A DNA stretch of 40,949 bases from Paenibacillus sp. 1_12 (GTDB lineage: Bacteria; Bacillota; Bacilli; Paenibacillales; NBRC-103111), in assembly GCF_900114475.1 (NCBI RefSeq), contig NZ_FOTE01000034.1:1-40949 (forward strand), given 5' to 3'. Every line of letters starts with the position of its first letter. Position 1 is the first letter of the stretch. Below the pieces are notes generated by a model. That model searched no databases. It was not told the origin of the DNA and worked only from the letters and a program-made list of their open reading frames with translations. Below, piece after piece: positions 1 through 8,614 of this stretch. The translations under genes were made by a program, and so were the position numbers.

Positions 1-102
1 AGTATAAGGAGCACACAATTTATCCTGCACAAATGAGGTTTGACTACAACACTCATGATTACCTACCGCTAAGGTTTGATTATTACCGCTACATCCACTC
101 AT
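1..102 (-). CDS. DUF3992-like (endospore appendage, Ena) protein, N-terminal part only
   Basis: The gene starts with ATG at 102 on the minus strand and runs off the left edge, so only 34 codons are visible. A strong ribosome-binding site (TAGGAGG on the minus strand, about 112-118) sits the right distance upstream. The visible peptide has an early single Cys, then a Cys-Cys pair near residue 18-19 followed by the stretch FVQDKLC. A Cys-Cys pair near the N terminus followed by a 'V-x-DK-x-C' stretch is typical of DUF3992 proteins, the subunits of endospore appendages, where the N-terminal cysteines cross-link stacked subunits. It is divergent from the DUF3992-like gene at 292. The family call is inferred from a short stretch; the existence of the gene is well supported. 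Confidence 0.6.
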   Translation of the reverse strand, partial: MSGCSGNNQTLAVGNHECCSQTSFVQDKLCAPYT

Positions 103-291
103 AAATTAGGTTTCCTCCTATAAATCAGTATTGAATATATAACTATGTAACTAGAAGATAGCCTGTATCCGCTAGTACCTCTAATAACTTGCCCATTTGC
201 AACGCATATTCGATAAATGGTTATTTGTCTTAGTACGGTTTACCCATAGCATAAATAAACTAAATTCCAAGGATGTTAATGGAGAGCGAGG

Positions 292-729
292 TTGGGGGAT
301 TTGAAAACAGTTACTCAAACGATACGCCAAAAGACCGTTGTTAATGTAAAAACAGGCTGCTGCTCATCAAAGAGGAAAAAGAAGAGATGCAAAAAGAAGC
401 CGAGATTTGATATATGTGGAAAAATAAAAATATGCGGTCGTATATTTCAAAAATGCGATGGAGAGTCCCGTGTTTACTTTCGGACCGTAGGTATTCGCCG
501 CCCATCTACAAGTGTCTTAAAAATCGAAAACGAATCGGACTGCAAAATGAAAGCTACCATAAATATGAAGTCAAAAAAGAAAATTGAGCAGACAATAGAT
601 GAATATCAAGAGGCTGTTTTTGTTGTAGGCTCTATTAAAAACTTAAGAATAATGTGCACCAGAACAAGCGAAGAGGGTAAAATTTGCAAAGGTAAATTCG
701 AATTAATGATTCGCTCCAGAAGTGCATAA
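292..729 (+). CDS. DUF3992-like spore-surface/appendage protein with a basic Cys-rich N terminus
   Basis: A 145-residue protein. The start is TTG at 292, or TTG at 301, which has GGGGGA just ahead; an earlier ATG at 279 is out of frame. The N terminus carries a Cys-Cys pair (about residues 23-24) and a very basic segment, KRKKKRCKKK. A beta-rich domain follows with spaced cysteines (DICGKIKICG, about residues 40-49), a 'SVLKIENES' strand, 'VVGSIKNLRIMC' and a closing 'CKGKFELMI'. This order, with a Cys-Cys start, G-x-I-x-I, a central N-x-S strand, I-x-I-x-C and a G-x-F final strand, resembles DUF3992 endospore appendage subunits. A second DUF3992-like gene lies divergently at 102 and exosporium collagen-like genes follow. 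The Lys/Arg patch is unusual and recurs in the collagen-like gene at 2034. Fibre assembly is inferred. Confidence 0.55.
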   Translation: MGDLKTVTQTIRQKTVVNVKTGCCSSKRKKKRCKKKPRFDICGKIKICGRIFQKCDGESRVYFRTVGIRRPSTSVLKIENESDCKMKATINMKSKKKIEQTIDEYQEAVFVVGSIKNLRIMCTRTSEEGKICKGKFELMIRSRSA

Positions 730-919
730 TGATTGTTCATATGTCTGCAAAAAACTGAACATTTATTTTCTTTTTCTTAGACATTCTCGCATTGCCTACT
801 GCAGTCCATTTTATCAGCTAGTCTATTTGCTTATTGTGAAATGCAAAGCTATTTCAGTAGAGTCTGCGGTATGGTAGGCTGACGGGAAACGGGACTTGTG
901 TATGCATTCTATTTCCCTT

Positions 920-1447
920 CTATGCGATTTGCGTAATAACAAGGTGTGCTGAAACAGGCCTTGTTCCTCCAGCGAGAGGAGTGATGGTAAGTGCCGTGGA
1001 ATTGCCAGCAGGATTACGTACAGTGAGTACTGAACTGATGACTGTTGTTTGCACAAGAGCCATTCCTACTATCTGAGAAGTACCTGTTGCTCGCCCGACC
1101 ACCGTATAGACTAGGTCAGTACCATTGAGAGTTAAAATCAATTGGCCTGCTTCGGTCACACTCACCTGAAACAAGACCTGATAAGTGCCAATTGCGGACA
1201 AGTTAAAAGTACTGGTTCCAGTACGGGTAATAACAGTTCCACTCGTAGGTCCATTTTGCGGGAAACTTACGTCTGTACCTGGAGCAACTGTTGCTGCGTT
1301 ATCAGAAGGCATCAACGCATAAAAATCTGCAAAGCTTAACATGTTTACTGTCATGCCTCTACAAACGTGGCAACAAGAAAAATGGGAATCACTTACATAT
1401 ATTCTCTGAGACACCTTAACCACACCCTTCGAGTTTATTGATAACAC
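920..1447 (-). CDS. BclA-type C-terminal (TNF-like) exosporium protein without collagen repeats
   Basis: The last 140 or so residues match the C-terminal trimerisation domain of BclA-type exosporium glycoproteins: FADFYALMPSDNAATVAPG, GTYQVLFQVSVTEAGQLILTLNG, VGRATGTSQIVG and a final TITPLAGGTRPVSAHLVI. In BclA this jelly-roll forms the tip of hair-like filaments. No Gly-X-Y stalk precedes it. The 30-40 residues upstream read as a short leader with a CCHVC cluster, echoing the Cys-rich starts of nearby proteins. The longest start is GTG at 1447, with AAGGA 12 bases upstream. In-frame alternatives are GTG 1414, ATG 1354 and ATG 1342. It converges on the DUF3992-like gene at 292. Domain identity is firm; the start and spore role are inferred. 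Confidence 0.75.
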   Translation of the reverse strand: MLSINSKGVVKVSQRIYVSDSHFSCCHVCRGMTVNMLSFADFYALMPSDNAATVAPGTDVSFPQNGPTSGTVITRTGTSTFNLSAIGTYQVLFQVSVTEAGQLILTLNGTDLVYTVVGRATGTSQIVGMALVQTTVISSVLTVRNPAGNSTALTITPLAGGTRPVSAHLVITQIA

Positions 1448-2033
1448 ACTAAATAAACATCCTTAATGGTGGAAGAGCTTTTGTAGCCCTACAAACAAAC
1501 GAAAGGAAGTTGAATCTATTGATAAGCTTGCAGATTAATAGGACAACGCTTTACAAACTAGACGCAAGTCATACCTGAATAATAAGCTCGTTTGTAGATT
1601 GAGTTTTTTTGGCTGGATTATCAGCATTTAAATATACCAATTTCCGTTGATGGATTGAGAGAATTTAGTTTATGGTTCAGACACAAAATTTCTTTGATAT
1701 TTCAAATTATATAATTTAGTTAATCAACAACCTGTTTTATATAGCTATAATATGCATATTAAGATGTTCGGGGATATGCATTAATACTATGGTGTTTTGC
1801 ACATTTTCATATTATTTTCGATATAGATTTTGTCATTGATTTTGACAAAAGTCTGTACCCATTAATAACTGAAAACGTGTGGGATATTGTAGTAAAGCCA
1901 AGGATGAAACTATCTCATCATTAACCTATTTTTCGAAAAATAGTTTTTAGTCTAGCTAAAGCAGGTTATCAGTCCAATCCTGAAATAAACTACCCACGAA
2001 CACTGAACCAGATCTATAGGGAGATGTCATTAA
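1448..2033. other. AT-rich intergenic region, no gene seen
   Basis: This 586-base stretch separates two divergent spore-surface genes and presumably carries both promoters. I see no convincing ORF or RNA gene. Several CATA-type hexamers could belong to sporulation sigma factor promoters, but none has both boxes clearly, so none is called. Confidence 0.5.
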
Positions 2034-2904
2034 ATGAGTTGTCTAGATGATAAGAAACGGTGTAAAAAGAAAACCATAATTGTTTGCCCTCCGAAGAGAA
2101 AAAAAGAAACGTTGTCTTCGAGTAATAAAAAAAATAACTCAGGTAACTTGTCCACCGCCTGAAGTAAATATTACTACTCCAACGGTTGTTGGCCCTCCGG
2201 GACCACAAGGCGTACAAGGCCCTGCAGGAGGGCCTCCCGGACCACAAGGAACTCAAGGCCCGCAAGGCCCGCAAGGTGCTCAGGGAATTCAAGGAACTCA
2301 AGGTGCACAAGGAACTCAAGGCCCGCAAGGAGCTACAGGTGCACAAGGGGCAGCAGGATCCGGAGGATTAATTCCATTTTCAACGGGTATCATCATCAGC
2401 GGTGCTACAGTAGTATCAGCTGCTCCAATTTTAATGGGTTTTGGTAATCACACGGTTGAAGTTATTGACGGTTCTGGAGAATCAACTATGCCACCCGAAG
2501 CAGGTGGTTTTGCTTTCCCAATTCCCTTTGCAGGTACTGTTCAAAATTTACAAATAAGTGCTGATTTATTGGTTGCTTCTGTCGTTTCTATAAATACTCT
2601 CGGTCTTCAATATGATTTTACAGTATTCCTCGCACCATCAGTTCCTAATAATGGGATTGATCATATTTCTTCACCTTACGTTACAACGCCGCTGACTAGT
2701 TCGGTTAGATTCGGATTTCCGAATAATATCATTACAGCTGGTACTTTCCGTACCGCAACGAATATAAATGTTGGGGGATCATTAATAGTTGCTGCGGGTG
2801 ATCGTATTAATATTCGCGTAAGGACGCTTATGTCGACGGATCCCTCAGCAGCTGATATCACCCAACTATCATTTAGTGCCAGTCTATCTTATACTCCTTC
2901 TTAA
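2034..2904 (+). CDS. Collagen-like exosporium protein, BclB-type C-terminal domain, frameshifted at an A7 tract
   Basis: The natural start is ATG 2034, with GGGAGA about ten bases upstream. It opens a Cys/Lys-rich leader ([13 protein letters not shown], then [10 protein letters not shown]). That frame ends within about 43 codons. The rest of the protein lies in the +1 frame: a basic [10 protein letters not shown] segment, [17 protein letters not shown], about 19 Gly-X-Y collagen triplets, and a domain of about 180 residues starting [14 protein letters not shown] and ending [10 protein letters not shown]. The latter is the BclB-type exosporium C-terminal domain. The switch lies at an A7 run (2099-2105); six A would give one continuous reading frame. 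TTG 2080 could start the downstream frame alone but has no ribosome-binding site. It is expected in the outer spore layer. It may be a true frameshift, a slippage-controlled gene, or a sequencing error. Confidence 0.8.
2191..2370 (+). repeat. Collagen-like Gly-X-Y repeat region
   Basis: Tandem nine-base units encode GPQ, GTQ, GAQ and similar triplets, rich in Gln at the third position. One glycine register break (GPAG-GPPG) occurs near 2227. Such tracts vary in length by replication slippage and form the rod of BclA/BclB-like filaments. Confidence 0.9.
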
Positions 2905-2945
2905 TAAGCCTTCAGCATTGTAATACACCAATAACCGTCCTTATT

Positions 2946-2975
2946 AGGGGTACCGCCACATGCCCATCAAGCTAA
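2946..2975 (+). repeat. Left terminal inverted repeat of the IS231-like element
   Basis: Matches the reverse complement of 4538-4567 at 28 of 30 bases, including a perfect 20-base core. It lies 78 bases upstream of the transposase start. Confidence 0.85.
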
Positions 2976-3053
2976 ATGAATCTATACCCCAAACTGGAAA
3001 AATAATCTATCCTTTCTATATCAAGCATAATTCCATAGAAAGGATGGTTTAAC

Positions 3054-4418
3054 ATGAATTCTATTCCACTTTCTATCAGTGAAGAAATGCATTTACTAGC
3101 CCAACAGCTTCAATATCATTTTTCTCCTACCCAACTTGAGGAACTCGCTAGAAAAGCTGGCTTCGTCCAACGAAAAAGCAAATATACCGCGCAGGATTTG
3201 GTTTCCTTATGTGTCTTTTTAAATGATCATGTATCTATGACTCCCCTCACTCGATTATGTAGCCAACTTGATGCCTCCAATCATCTTTCGATGAGCGCAG
3301 AGGGATTGAACCAGCGGTTCAATCCCTCTGCTGTTGCCTTCCTGCAGTCTCTTTTTTCAACGCTTCTCCAAGAAAAAATCTCGGCTTCCTTCTCACTGCC
3401 TTGTGAATGTAACTCCTATTTTCATCGAATCCTTATTTTGGATTCGACTGTTTTTCAACTTCCAGATCCCTATGCCGACCGTTACCAGGGATCCGGAGGA
3501 AGTTCTCATACGGCTGGTATGAAAATTCAATTCGAATACGAGTTGAAAACCGGAGAATTCTTACAAGTGGATGTTGGCCCCGGAAAAAACAACGACGGTC
3601 TATATGGTTCAAAACGAGCAAAAACGGTGGAAATAAACGACCTTTGTATTCGAGATTTGGGCTACTTTTGTTTAGAAGACTTCGAAGAAATAGAGCAGCG
3701 AGGAGCTTTTTATGTTTCGCGGTTAAAATTGAATATCCGCGTATATGAACAAAATCAGGAAGTTGAACAATTCAAGGATGGCAAGGTAAAAAAACAATCA
3801 TTGTTCAAAGAAATCGATTTGGAAGCGATCATGAATTGCCTTCAATCCGGAGAAATGGTAGAACTTCCCGAAGTGTATCTGGGTCTCTATAAAAAATTTC
3901 ATACACGGCTTCTCATTTGCAAACTTACGGAAGAACAGACTCAAAAGCGGCTCCTGATGCGTGCTAAACAGGAGAAAAAGAAAATCATGACTTACAAAGA
4001 ACGAACAAAACGCTTAAGTGCCATCAATATCTACATGACCAATGCCCCTGACATTTACTTAAAAAAAGAGCATGTCCATGACCTGTATTCCCTACGCTGG
4101 CAAATCGAGATTTTATTTAAAACGTGGAAATCCATCTTCCATATTGACCGATGCAAACCAATCAAACCGAACGTTTTGAATGTCATGTATACGGGCAGTT
4201 GATCGCCATTTTGCTTAGTTCTTCTCTCATGTTTCAGATGCGCAGGCTTTTGTTGATGAAAAAGAAAGAAAGCGGCTGATGTCCAGCGGGTGCTTCTCCA
4301 ATTCTATCGGATGATTGAAAAGAATGGACGCAAGTCACATCGGTATGAGAAGAAAACCGTATTTGACATTCTAGGTGTAGTCTATGAGTATAGACAGAAA
4401 TCACGATCCGCTGCCTAG
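3054..4418 (+). pseudogene. IS4-family (IS231-like) transposase, frameshifted
   Basis: The gene starts at ATG 3054 behind GAAAGGATGG. It reads as an IS4-type DDE transposase for 382 codons: an N-terminal helical region, ILILDSTVFQLP (first catalytic Asp), VDVGPGKNNDG, and the YSLRWQIEILFKTWK block carrying the catalytic Glu. The frame breaks after DRCKPIK near 4160. The continuation, [18 protein letters not shown], is in the neighbouring frame up to about 4277. A second break follows, and the final part ([13 protein letters not shown] to [13 protein letters not shown]) ends at TAG 4418. The catalytic core is complete but the C-terminal third is out of frame, so the protein is probably inactive unless the breaks are sequencing errors. 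Confidence 0.85.
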
Positions 4419-4537
4419 GGAAAGAAATTTTTAAAACGAAGCCCCAAGGCTTATTTAAGTTTGTACAAAATCCAGTTCTAAGCTAATTGATTTGGATCAA
4501 GTGACGAACGTTAGCATCTGTTCCTTTTTCTTTATTC

Positions 4538-4567
4538 TTAGCTTGATGGGCATGTGGTGGGACCCCT
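4538..4567 (-). repeat. Right terminal inverted repeat of the IS231-like element
   Basis: Reverse-complement partner of 2946-2975. It is immediately followed by a fragment of a ZIP transporter gene. Confidence 0.85.
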
Positions 4568-4570
4568 ATA

Positions 4571-4729
4571 AGAGGTGAAATTGAACCATATTACCTTATT
4601 TATGCATTGAGCTTTGTGGCTGGAGCAAGGATATTTGTTGTAGTTGAAGAAGTGATTCCAAGCACACAAGAAAAAGGAAATAAGGATCTCGAATCGGCAG
4701 CCTTCTCCAAAGAAATTAGGGATTTTTGA
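4571..4729 (+). pseudogene. ZIP-family metal transporter fragment
   Basis: A reading frame of about 52 codons without a start begins at the edge of the IS element and ends at TGA 4727-4729. It encodes YALSFVAGARIFVVVEEVIP followed by STQEKGNKDLESAAFS. The ALSFxAGAxIFVVVEEVIPxxQ pattern with a following N-x-D-L is the metal-binding transmembrane segment near the end of prokaryotic ZIP transporters (zinc/iron importers). The rest of the gene is absent from both flanks of the IS. The reading after the conserved Asp diverges from the family, so the fragment is truncated at both ends. Confidence 0.7.
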
Positions 4730-4787
4730 AAACTATTATTTGATGATCGAAAAAACACATTATATGACTTAAAGAGTAATTGTCGTG

Positions 4788-4850
4788 TGACAAGAATATA
4801 GTCCGATTAAGATCCTCGTAAATAGCGACGAGCCAATGACAAGAAACAGA
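4788..4850 (+). repeat. Small dispersed hairpin repeat (TGACAAGAA family), diverged copy
   Basis: Begins TGACAAGAATATAG and contains a stem-loop (CTCGT, AAATAGCG, ACGAG). It ends near a second TGACAAGAA copy at about 4834. The layout, a TGACAAGAA box, about 20 bases, then a hairpin with AAATAGCG, is shared with 32077-32130 and more loosely with 30306-30378. Origin unknown. Confidence 0.45.
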
Positions 4851-5072
4851 TCCCATTCCAGACGGATCGGTTCATGACTTTTTTTGTTATGCAAATGGAT
4901 GGATAGCTTAAGGATATAAAAAATGAATATGGTGGGATTTTCAAGAGATGATAATCAATTCTCAACTAACGGACAGAAGTGAACAATAACGATATGTATG
5001 GTCCATTATAAAAGTGCTGAACGAAAAATTTGACTTCAGGAGACAATAATTCTGCTCTATTGGAAAAAATTG

Positions 5073-5101
5073 TTGACAGCTTGCGATGGCTCATGTATTT
5101 A
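5073..5101 (+). promoter_or_regulatory. Probable sigma-A promoter of the tetR remnant
   Basis: TTGACA at 5073-5078 and TATTTA at 5096-5101 are separated by 17 bases, just upstream of the decayed TetR reading frame. Confidence 0.5.
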
Positions 5102-5131
5102 TTAAGTAATAAATATGGAGAGCATCAAGAA

Positions 5132-5628
5132 GTGGTCAAAGAAGACCGCAAACAACAAATTGTCGAAGCCGCCATAACCGTCTTCGCCAAGTAGGGATAT
5201 TACACATATCGCTCACGCAGTGGGGATTACGCGGCCGAATGTGTTTCATTTTTCAATACGAAGGAAGATCTGTTTATCGCAGTGCTGCAGCAGTCCGTCC
5301 AACGTATTGCAGGCATATTCGGGGAAGTTGTGGCGCCGGCGGAGCAACTGATGGATCAGATGGGTACAGCGTTCTATGACCTGTTGGAAATACACCAGAA
5401 CAAAACGCTTCTGTCGATTCAGGCGTTCACGACGGCTGAGCCGATCATTCGTCAAAGGTCAAGGAAGGCTTTGCCCATATACATCAGGTGGTAAAGGGAA
5501 AATTCGAGCGAGTTCAGATTCCGCAGCCCGGTTTTCAGGCGTCTAGCTTCATTGGCCTTGGGATGGCTGCGGTAATGTCAGAGGTATTGGAGCTGCCCGA
5601 GCTTTCACCTTACTGTGAGAAGGACTAA
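5132..5628 (+). pseudogene. TetR/AcrR-family regulator, decayed
   Basis: Reading from GTG 5132 (GGAG about ten bases upstream) gives VKEDRKQQIVEAAITVFAK, the usual first helix of a TetR DNA-binding domain, then a stop codon. The recognition-helix region is scrambled (roughly 5190-5255). The frame recovers at FFNTKEDLFIAVLQQSVQR and continues through the ligand-binding domain to AFTTAEPIIR. A further shift near 5455 moves the end (VKEGFAHIHQVVKGKFER to SPYCEKD) to another frame, stopping at 5628. With a stop, a damaged helix-turn-helix and a frameshift it cannot make a normal repressor. It lies 70 bases before the DUF4188 gene, which it probably once controlled. Confidence 0.8.
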
Positions 5629-5697
5629 CAAACTTTTTCCTATTTTTGATTACATATATATTAATTAATAACGATATGTTCAGGGAGATGAATCTCA

Positions 5698-6204
5698 ATG
5701 GCGAAAGTAATACCGGGAAGATACACAGCTCGTATGGAGGGGGATTTCGTCGTCTTCCTAATCGGCATGCGCGTCAATCGGCTCTGGGCTGTACACAAAT
5801 GGCTACCGGTATTTCTGGCAATGGGACCCATGGTGCGGGAACTTTACACCAATCGCAAGCTCGGCTTCCGTGGCACGGAGTTCATGCTGGGCTGGCGCAG
5901 CGTCCATCTGCTCCAATATTGGGATTCGTATGAGCAACAGGAGTCGTATGCCCGAGGAGGGCAGCATCTTACCGCATGGCGAAATTTCAACCGCAAGGTC
6001 GGAACGGATGGAACAGTCGGAATTTACCATGAAACCTTTAAGATCAGAGCCGACGAGTATGAGTGCGTATACGGTAATATGCCGGTGTTTGGGCTTGCGA
6101 AGGTGTCGGAGCATATTCCGGCTGTTGGCAAAATGGAGACGTCGCGCCGCCGTATGGGAGGGGAGAATGAGCCCGCCGTGCCGACTCCAGTAAATCCTCA
6201 ATAA
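5698..6204 (+). CDS. DUF4188 domain protein (putative monooxygenase-like)
   Basis: A 168-residue intact frame from ATG 5698, with GGGAGATG upstream. It has the DUF4188 pattern: an N-terminal R-x-x-A, FVVFLIGMRVNRLWAVHKW (about residues 17-35), LGFRGTEFMLGWRSVHLLQYW, an HLTAWRNFNR segment near residue 90 and VGIYHETFKI. These proteins resemble small haem-domain or antibiotic-monooxygenase-like folds and often sit beside TetR regulators, as here. No substrate is known. With the adjacent regulator destroyed, expression may be constitutive. Family assignment is from memory of the motif set; function remains open. Confidence 0.75.
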   Translation: MAKVIPGRYTARMEGDFVVFLIGMRVNRLWAVHKWLPVFLAMGPMVRELYTNRKLGFRGTEFMLGWRSVHLLQYWDSYEQQESYARGGQHLTAWRNFNRKVGTDGTVGIYHETFKIRADEYECVYGNMPVFGLAKVSEHIPAVGKMETSRRRMGGENEPAVPTPVNPQ

Positions 6205-6319
6205 TCGTCGTAGAGCATTGCGCTAACGAGGTGCTTGGATACTAAAGGAACGTTTAGTAATTGGCACATCTTTTCAATCCGAAATTCAAATCGATGTTCA
6301 TAGATGAGTCTGAACGTAA

Positions 6320-6450
6320 TTATTTCAGATTTTTCGCAAAGTAGGCGCCGCCTTTTTTAAGATTTCATTCTTTTCTTTTAAGTCTACGAGCTGCTTGCGT
6401 AGCTTGCGCATCTCCTCATCTTCAGGCTTTAAATTTCCATTGAAGCGTCG
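6320..6450 (-). pseudogene. IS3-family transposase OrfA C-terminal remnant
   Basis: On the minus strand the peptide GNLKPEDEEMRKLRKQLVDL, followed by KEKNEILKKAA, matches the leucine-zipper-like end of IS3-family OrfA. The expected ending YFAKNLK is present in the adjacent frame and stops at TAA 6320-6322, so a single-base shift occurs near 6350. No OrfB or inverted repeats are visible, so this is only a scrap of an element. Confidence 0.7.
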
Positions 6451-6964
6451 CCAGCTACTGCAGCGCAGCATACCTGAATGCGGTATCACGTGATTGGGCG
6501 GAACGCTCGGCTGGCCGGCAACCACTCTTATCCTTATAAACACAATAAGAAATCTTATATTACTTTATTTATCAACAGATATCCGAGATATTCGAGATAT
6601 CTGTTTTTACTTTTTCCATAGTCAGTTCACGTAGCCTTTTCTTTGGAACAAATAATCGTATCCCAGCGTCTGTTTCATTGGGTACAGGAGTCGGGCAAAT
6701 AAAATGCAATAAGTTACTGCTCAACCATAATCGGCAACTATACATATACAAATCATAAAACATATCAAAAATTTGCTTTTCCTTAAAAACAAGGACCCTT
6801 GTAACAAGTATCGCAAAATTTAGTCATAGTAACAACGCAGCCCCGGTGCAAGTATTTCAATTGCATAAAATAGGAATTGAAACAGAGGAGAGAGAATGGG
6901 TTACACAGATAGAACTAATGCCAATAATTGTACAATCGTGCTGGGTATACATAAACAATTTCAC
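6451..6964. other. Intergenic region, no convincing gene
   Basis: About 510 bases between the IS3 scrap and the response regulator. A 63-codon minus-strand frame (6572-6763) has no ribosome-binding site or recognisable motif. The only structure noted is the stem-loop at 6576-6608. Confidence 0.4.
6576..6608 (+). terminator. Stem-loop followed by T-run
   Basis: CAGATATC at 6576-6583 pairs with GATATCTG at 6596-6603 and is followed by TTTTTAC. The loop repeats the same GAGATAT unit. It could end a plus-strand transcript, but no intact gene lies directly upstream. Confidence 0.35.
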
Positions 6965-8608
6965 CTAACCTCCTTTACGATAAGAGCTGGGGCTACAACC
7001 AACGTTTTGGCGGAACAGCCGCGTAAAATAGTTGTAATCGGGAATTCCAATTTTCTCTGCGACCTCCTGCACCAGCAGGCTGGTTTCGGTTAACAACCGT
7101 TTGGCCTGAATCATGCGAAAGTTGGTCAAGTAATCGGTGTAATTGATGCCAATTTCTTTTTTGAAAATCGAGCTGAAATAATTCGGAGTAACGTTTACCT
7201 GCTGGCAAATGTCGGTGATAGAGAACGGCGTATGGTAATGGGCGGTGATGTACAGCAGAGCCCTCTCCACAACTTCACGGTAATGGACGTTAGGGTCACT
7301 TGCGTGTGGAAGCTACAGTTCCGTTTGTCTGTTTCGGGTCAAAAGTTGAAGGAAGGGTTCGACATCATGCAGCGTTTCTACCATTTGCAGCTTTTCTATG
7401 TATTTATGCACTGTCGGATCCAACTGGAAGAGGTGTTCTGCCGTCTGCTCCAGCCAAGCCATGACCTGTAAAGGGTGAAACCGCGCTTCTTCTAGTTTGG
7501 AGATGAGGAGCTCGTGAATCTCCTTCTTGATATAGCTTGGATCAGCCGCGCTGTTGACGCTTTCCAACGCATTGTTTAGTTGTCGAACTGACTCTTTATC
7601 CATAGAGGCGTAGCGGTCGTCCGGCGTGTACATGGAAAAGCTGTTGTTTCCTGAATAAAAGCGCTGCTTGCCCGCAGTCTCCGCTTCCCGAAGAGCTTCC
7701 TTTAATGAATGGTGCAAAAATTTCGACAGCGGTAGACCGGGCGGACGCGGCTTTATACTGCTGAAGCTGACCGATAGGGTAAATGGCAAATATTGTATGG
7801 CTGCATGGCTCATCTTCGTAAATACCGTTAGAGCCAATCGTTCATACTCTTCGTCTTGCCTTATACAGGCCTCATTCCAGTGAAGGAGCAGCAGAAGCTC
7901 ACCATCATTCCAAGCCAGAATGTTGCATTTACAGCAGTGAAAAGAAAGTTCCTCCAAGATCTGGGCAAGCGCATATTTAAAGAGCGCCATATCTCGGGTA
8001 GAATACGTTTGATGAAGGCCGGTGTAGTCATCAATATGAATAACGGCCGCCGAAAAAGCGGAGGTAGGAGGATGAAGCTTCAAATCGATTAACTGTTGGG
8101 CAATTTCCTCATTAGCAAAGGTATTATTCAGCACATCCAGCACAAATTGTTTGCGGAGAACCGGGAGCTGTTTATGCAGCAGATGCCGGACGTTGATTTG
8201 GTCCAGCATATGGGAGCGCTCCTCCTCAATTTCTAAGCGGGCTTGCTTCAGCAAGGCCAGCAGCTCTTCATTCCACGACGTCACCTTCAGCATATATCCC
8301 AGTGCTCCGAGGGCAACGGCTTTGCGGGCGAACTCGAATTCCTGATAATTGGACAAGATGATGACCTTGATTGTCGGATGCTTTTCTTTTAACCTGAGTG
8401 TCAGTTCAAGTCCGTCCATTCGGGGCATGACGATATCCGTGATCACGATATCCGTATGCAATTGTTCACACAGCAGTAAAGCTTCTTCACCGTCCTCGGC
8501 GTCGCCTACGATTTCGAATCCATTTTCCTGCAAAGCGAATCCGTAATGGAATCTTTCTCTAACCAAGGGTTCATCGTCGACAATAATCAACCGGATGTTC
8601 TGATTCAT
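6965..8608 (-). pseudogene. YesN-type AraC-family response regulator interrupted by an in-frame TAG
   Basis: The receiver domain reads from ATG 8608, with GGAGTG upstream. It has acidic D11/D12, phospho-acceptor D58 (VITDIVMPRMDG) and K108. A long linker region follows. Codon 432 is TAG (7313-7315). Reading on in the same frame without any shift gives a full AraC-type DNA-binding domain (PFSITDICQQVNVTPNYFSS, then the second helix-turn-helix to PSSYRKGG), ending at 6965. The full product would be 547 residues, normal for this family. A single change (CAG to TAG is the simplest) would explain the break. As written, translation yields a receiver-linker protein with no DNA-binding part; a GTG at 7270 could restart the HTH alone. 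It follows the kinase gene by six bases and should control the divergent ABC importer. Confidence 0.88.
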
Positions 8609-8614
8609 AAAAAT

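Larger units (their letters stand above)
2946..4567 (+). mobile_element. IS231-like element (IS4 family), transposase inactivated
   Basis: The unit of about 1.6 kb is bounded by terminal inverted repeats at 2946-2975 and 4538-4567, which match at 28 of 30 positions. The inner 20 bases (CCACATGCCCATCAAGCTAA) are perfect and resemble the CATGCCCATCAA ends of IS231-type insertion sequences. It holds one transposase gene with at least two frameshifts. The outer ten bases of each repeat may be palindromic target sequence rather than element. I see no clear flanking direct repeat. The right end abuts a ZIP transporter fragment. Confidence 0.85.

Noticed and set aside
2014-2346. Minus-strand 110-codon ORF rich in Leu/Ser/Ala
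   Set aside because: It is the antisense shadow of the collagen-like repeat and has no ribosome-binding site.
2197-2370. Collagen repeats and Cys-Gly repeats considered as CRISPR-like arrays
   Set aside because: Repeats are nine-base or 24-base coding units without unique spacers.
4788-4850. tRNA-like structure considered for the hairpin repeats
   Set aside because: No acceptor stem, no T-loop GTTCRANNC motif and wrong length.
6572-6763. 63-codon minus-strand ORF
   Set aside because: No motif, no ribosome-binding site, and it overlaps a stem-loop.
8151-8345. Plus-strand ORFs inside the regulator and kinase genes
   Set aside because: All are antisense shadows of well-supported minus-strand genes.
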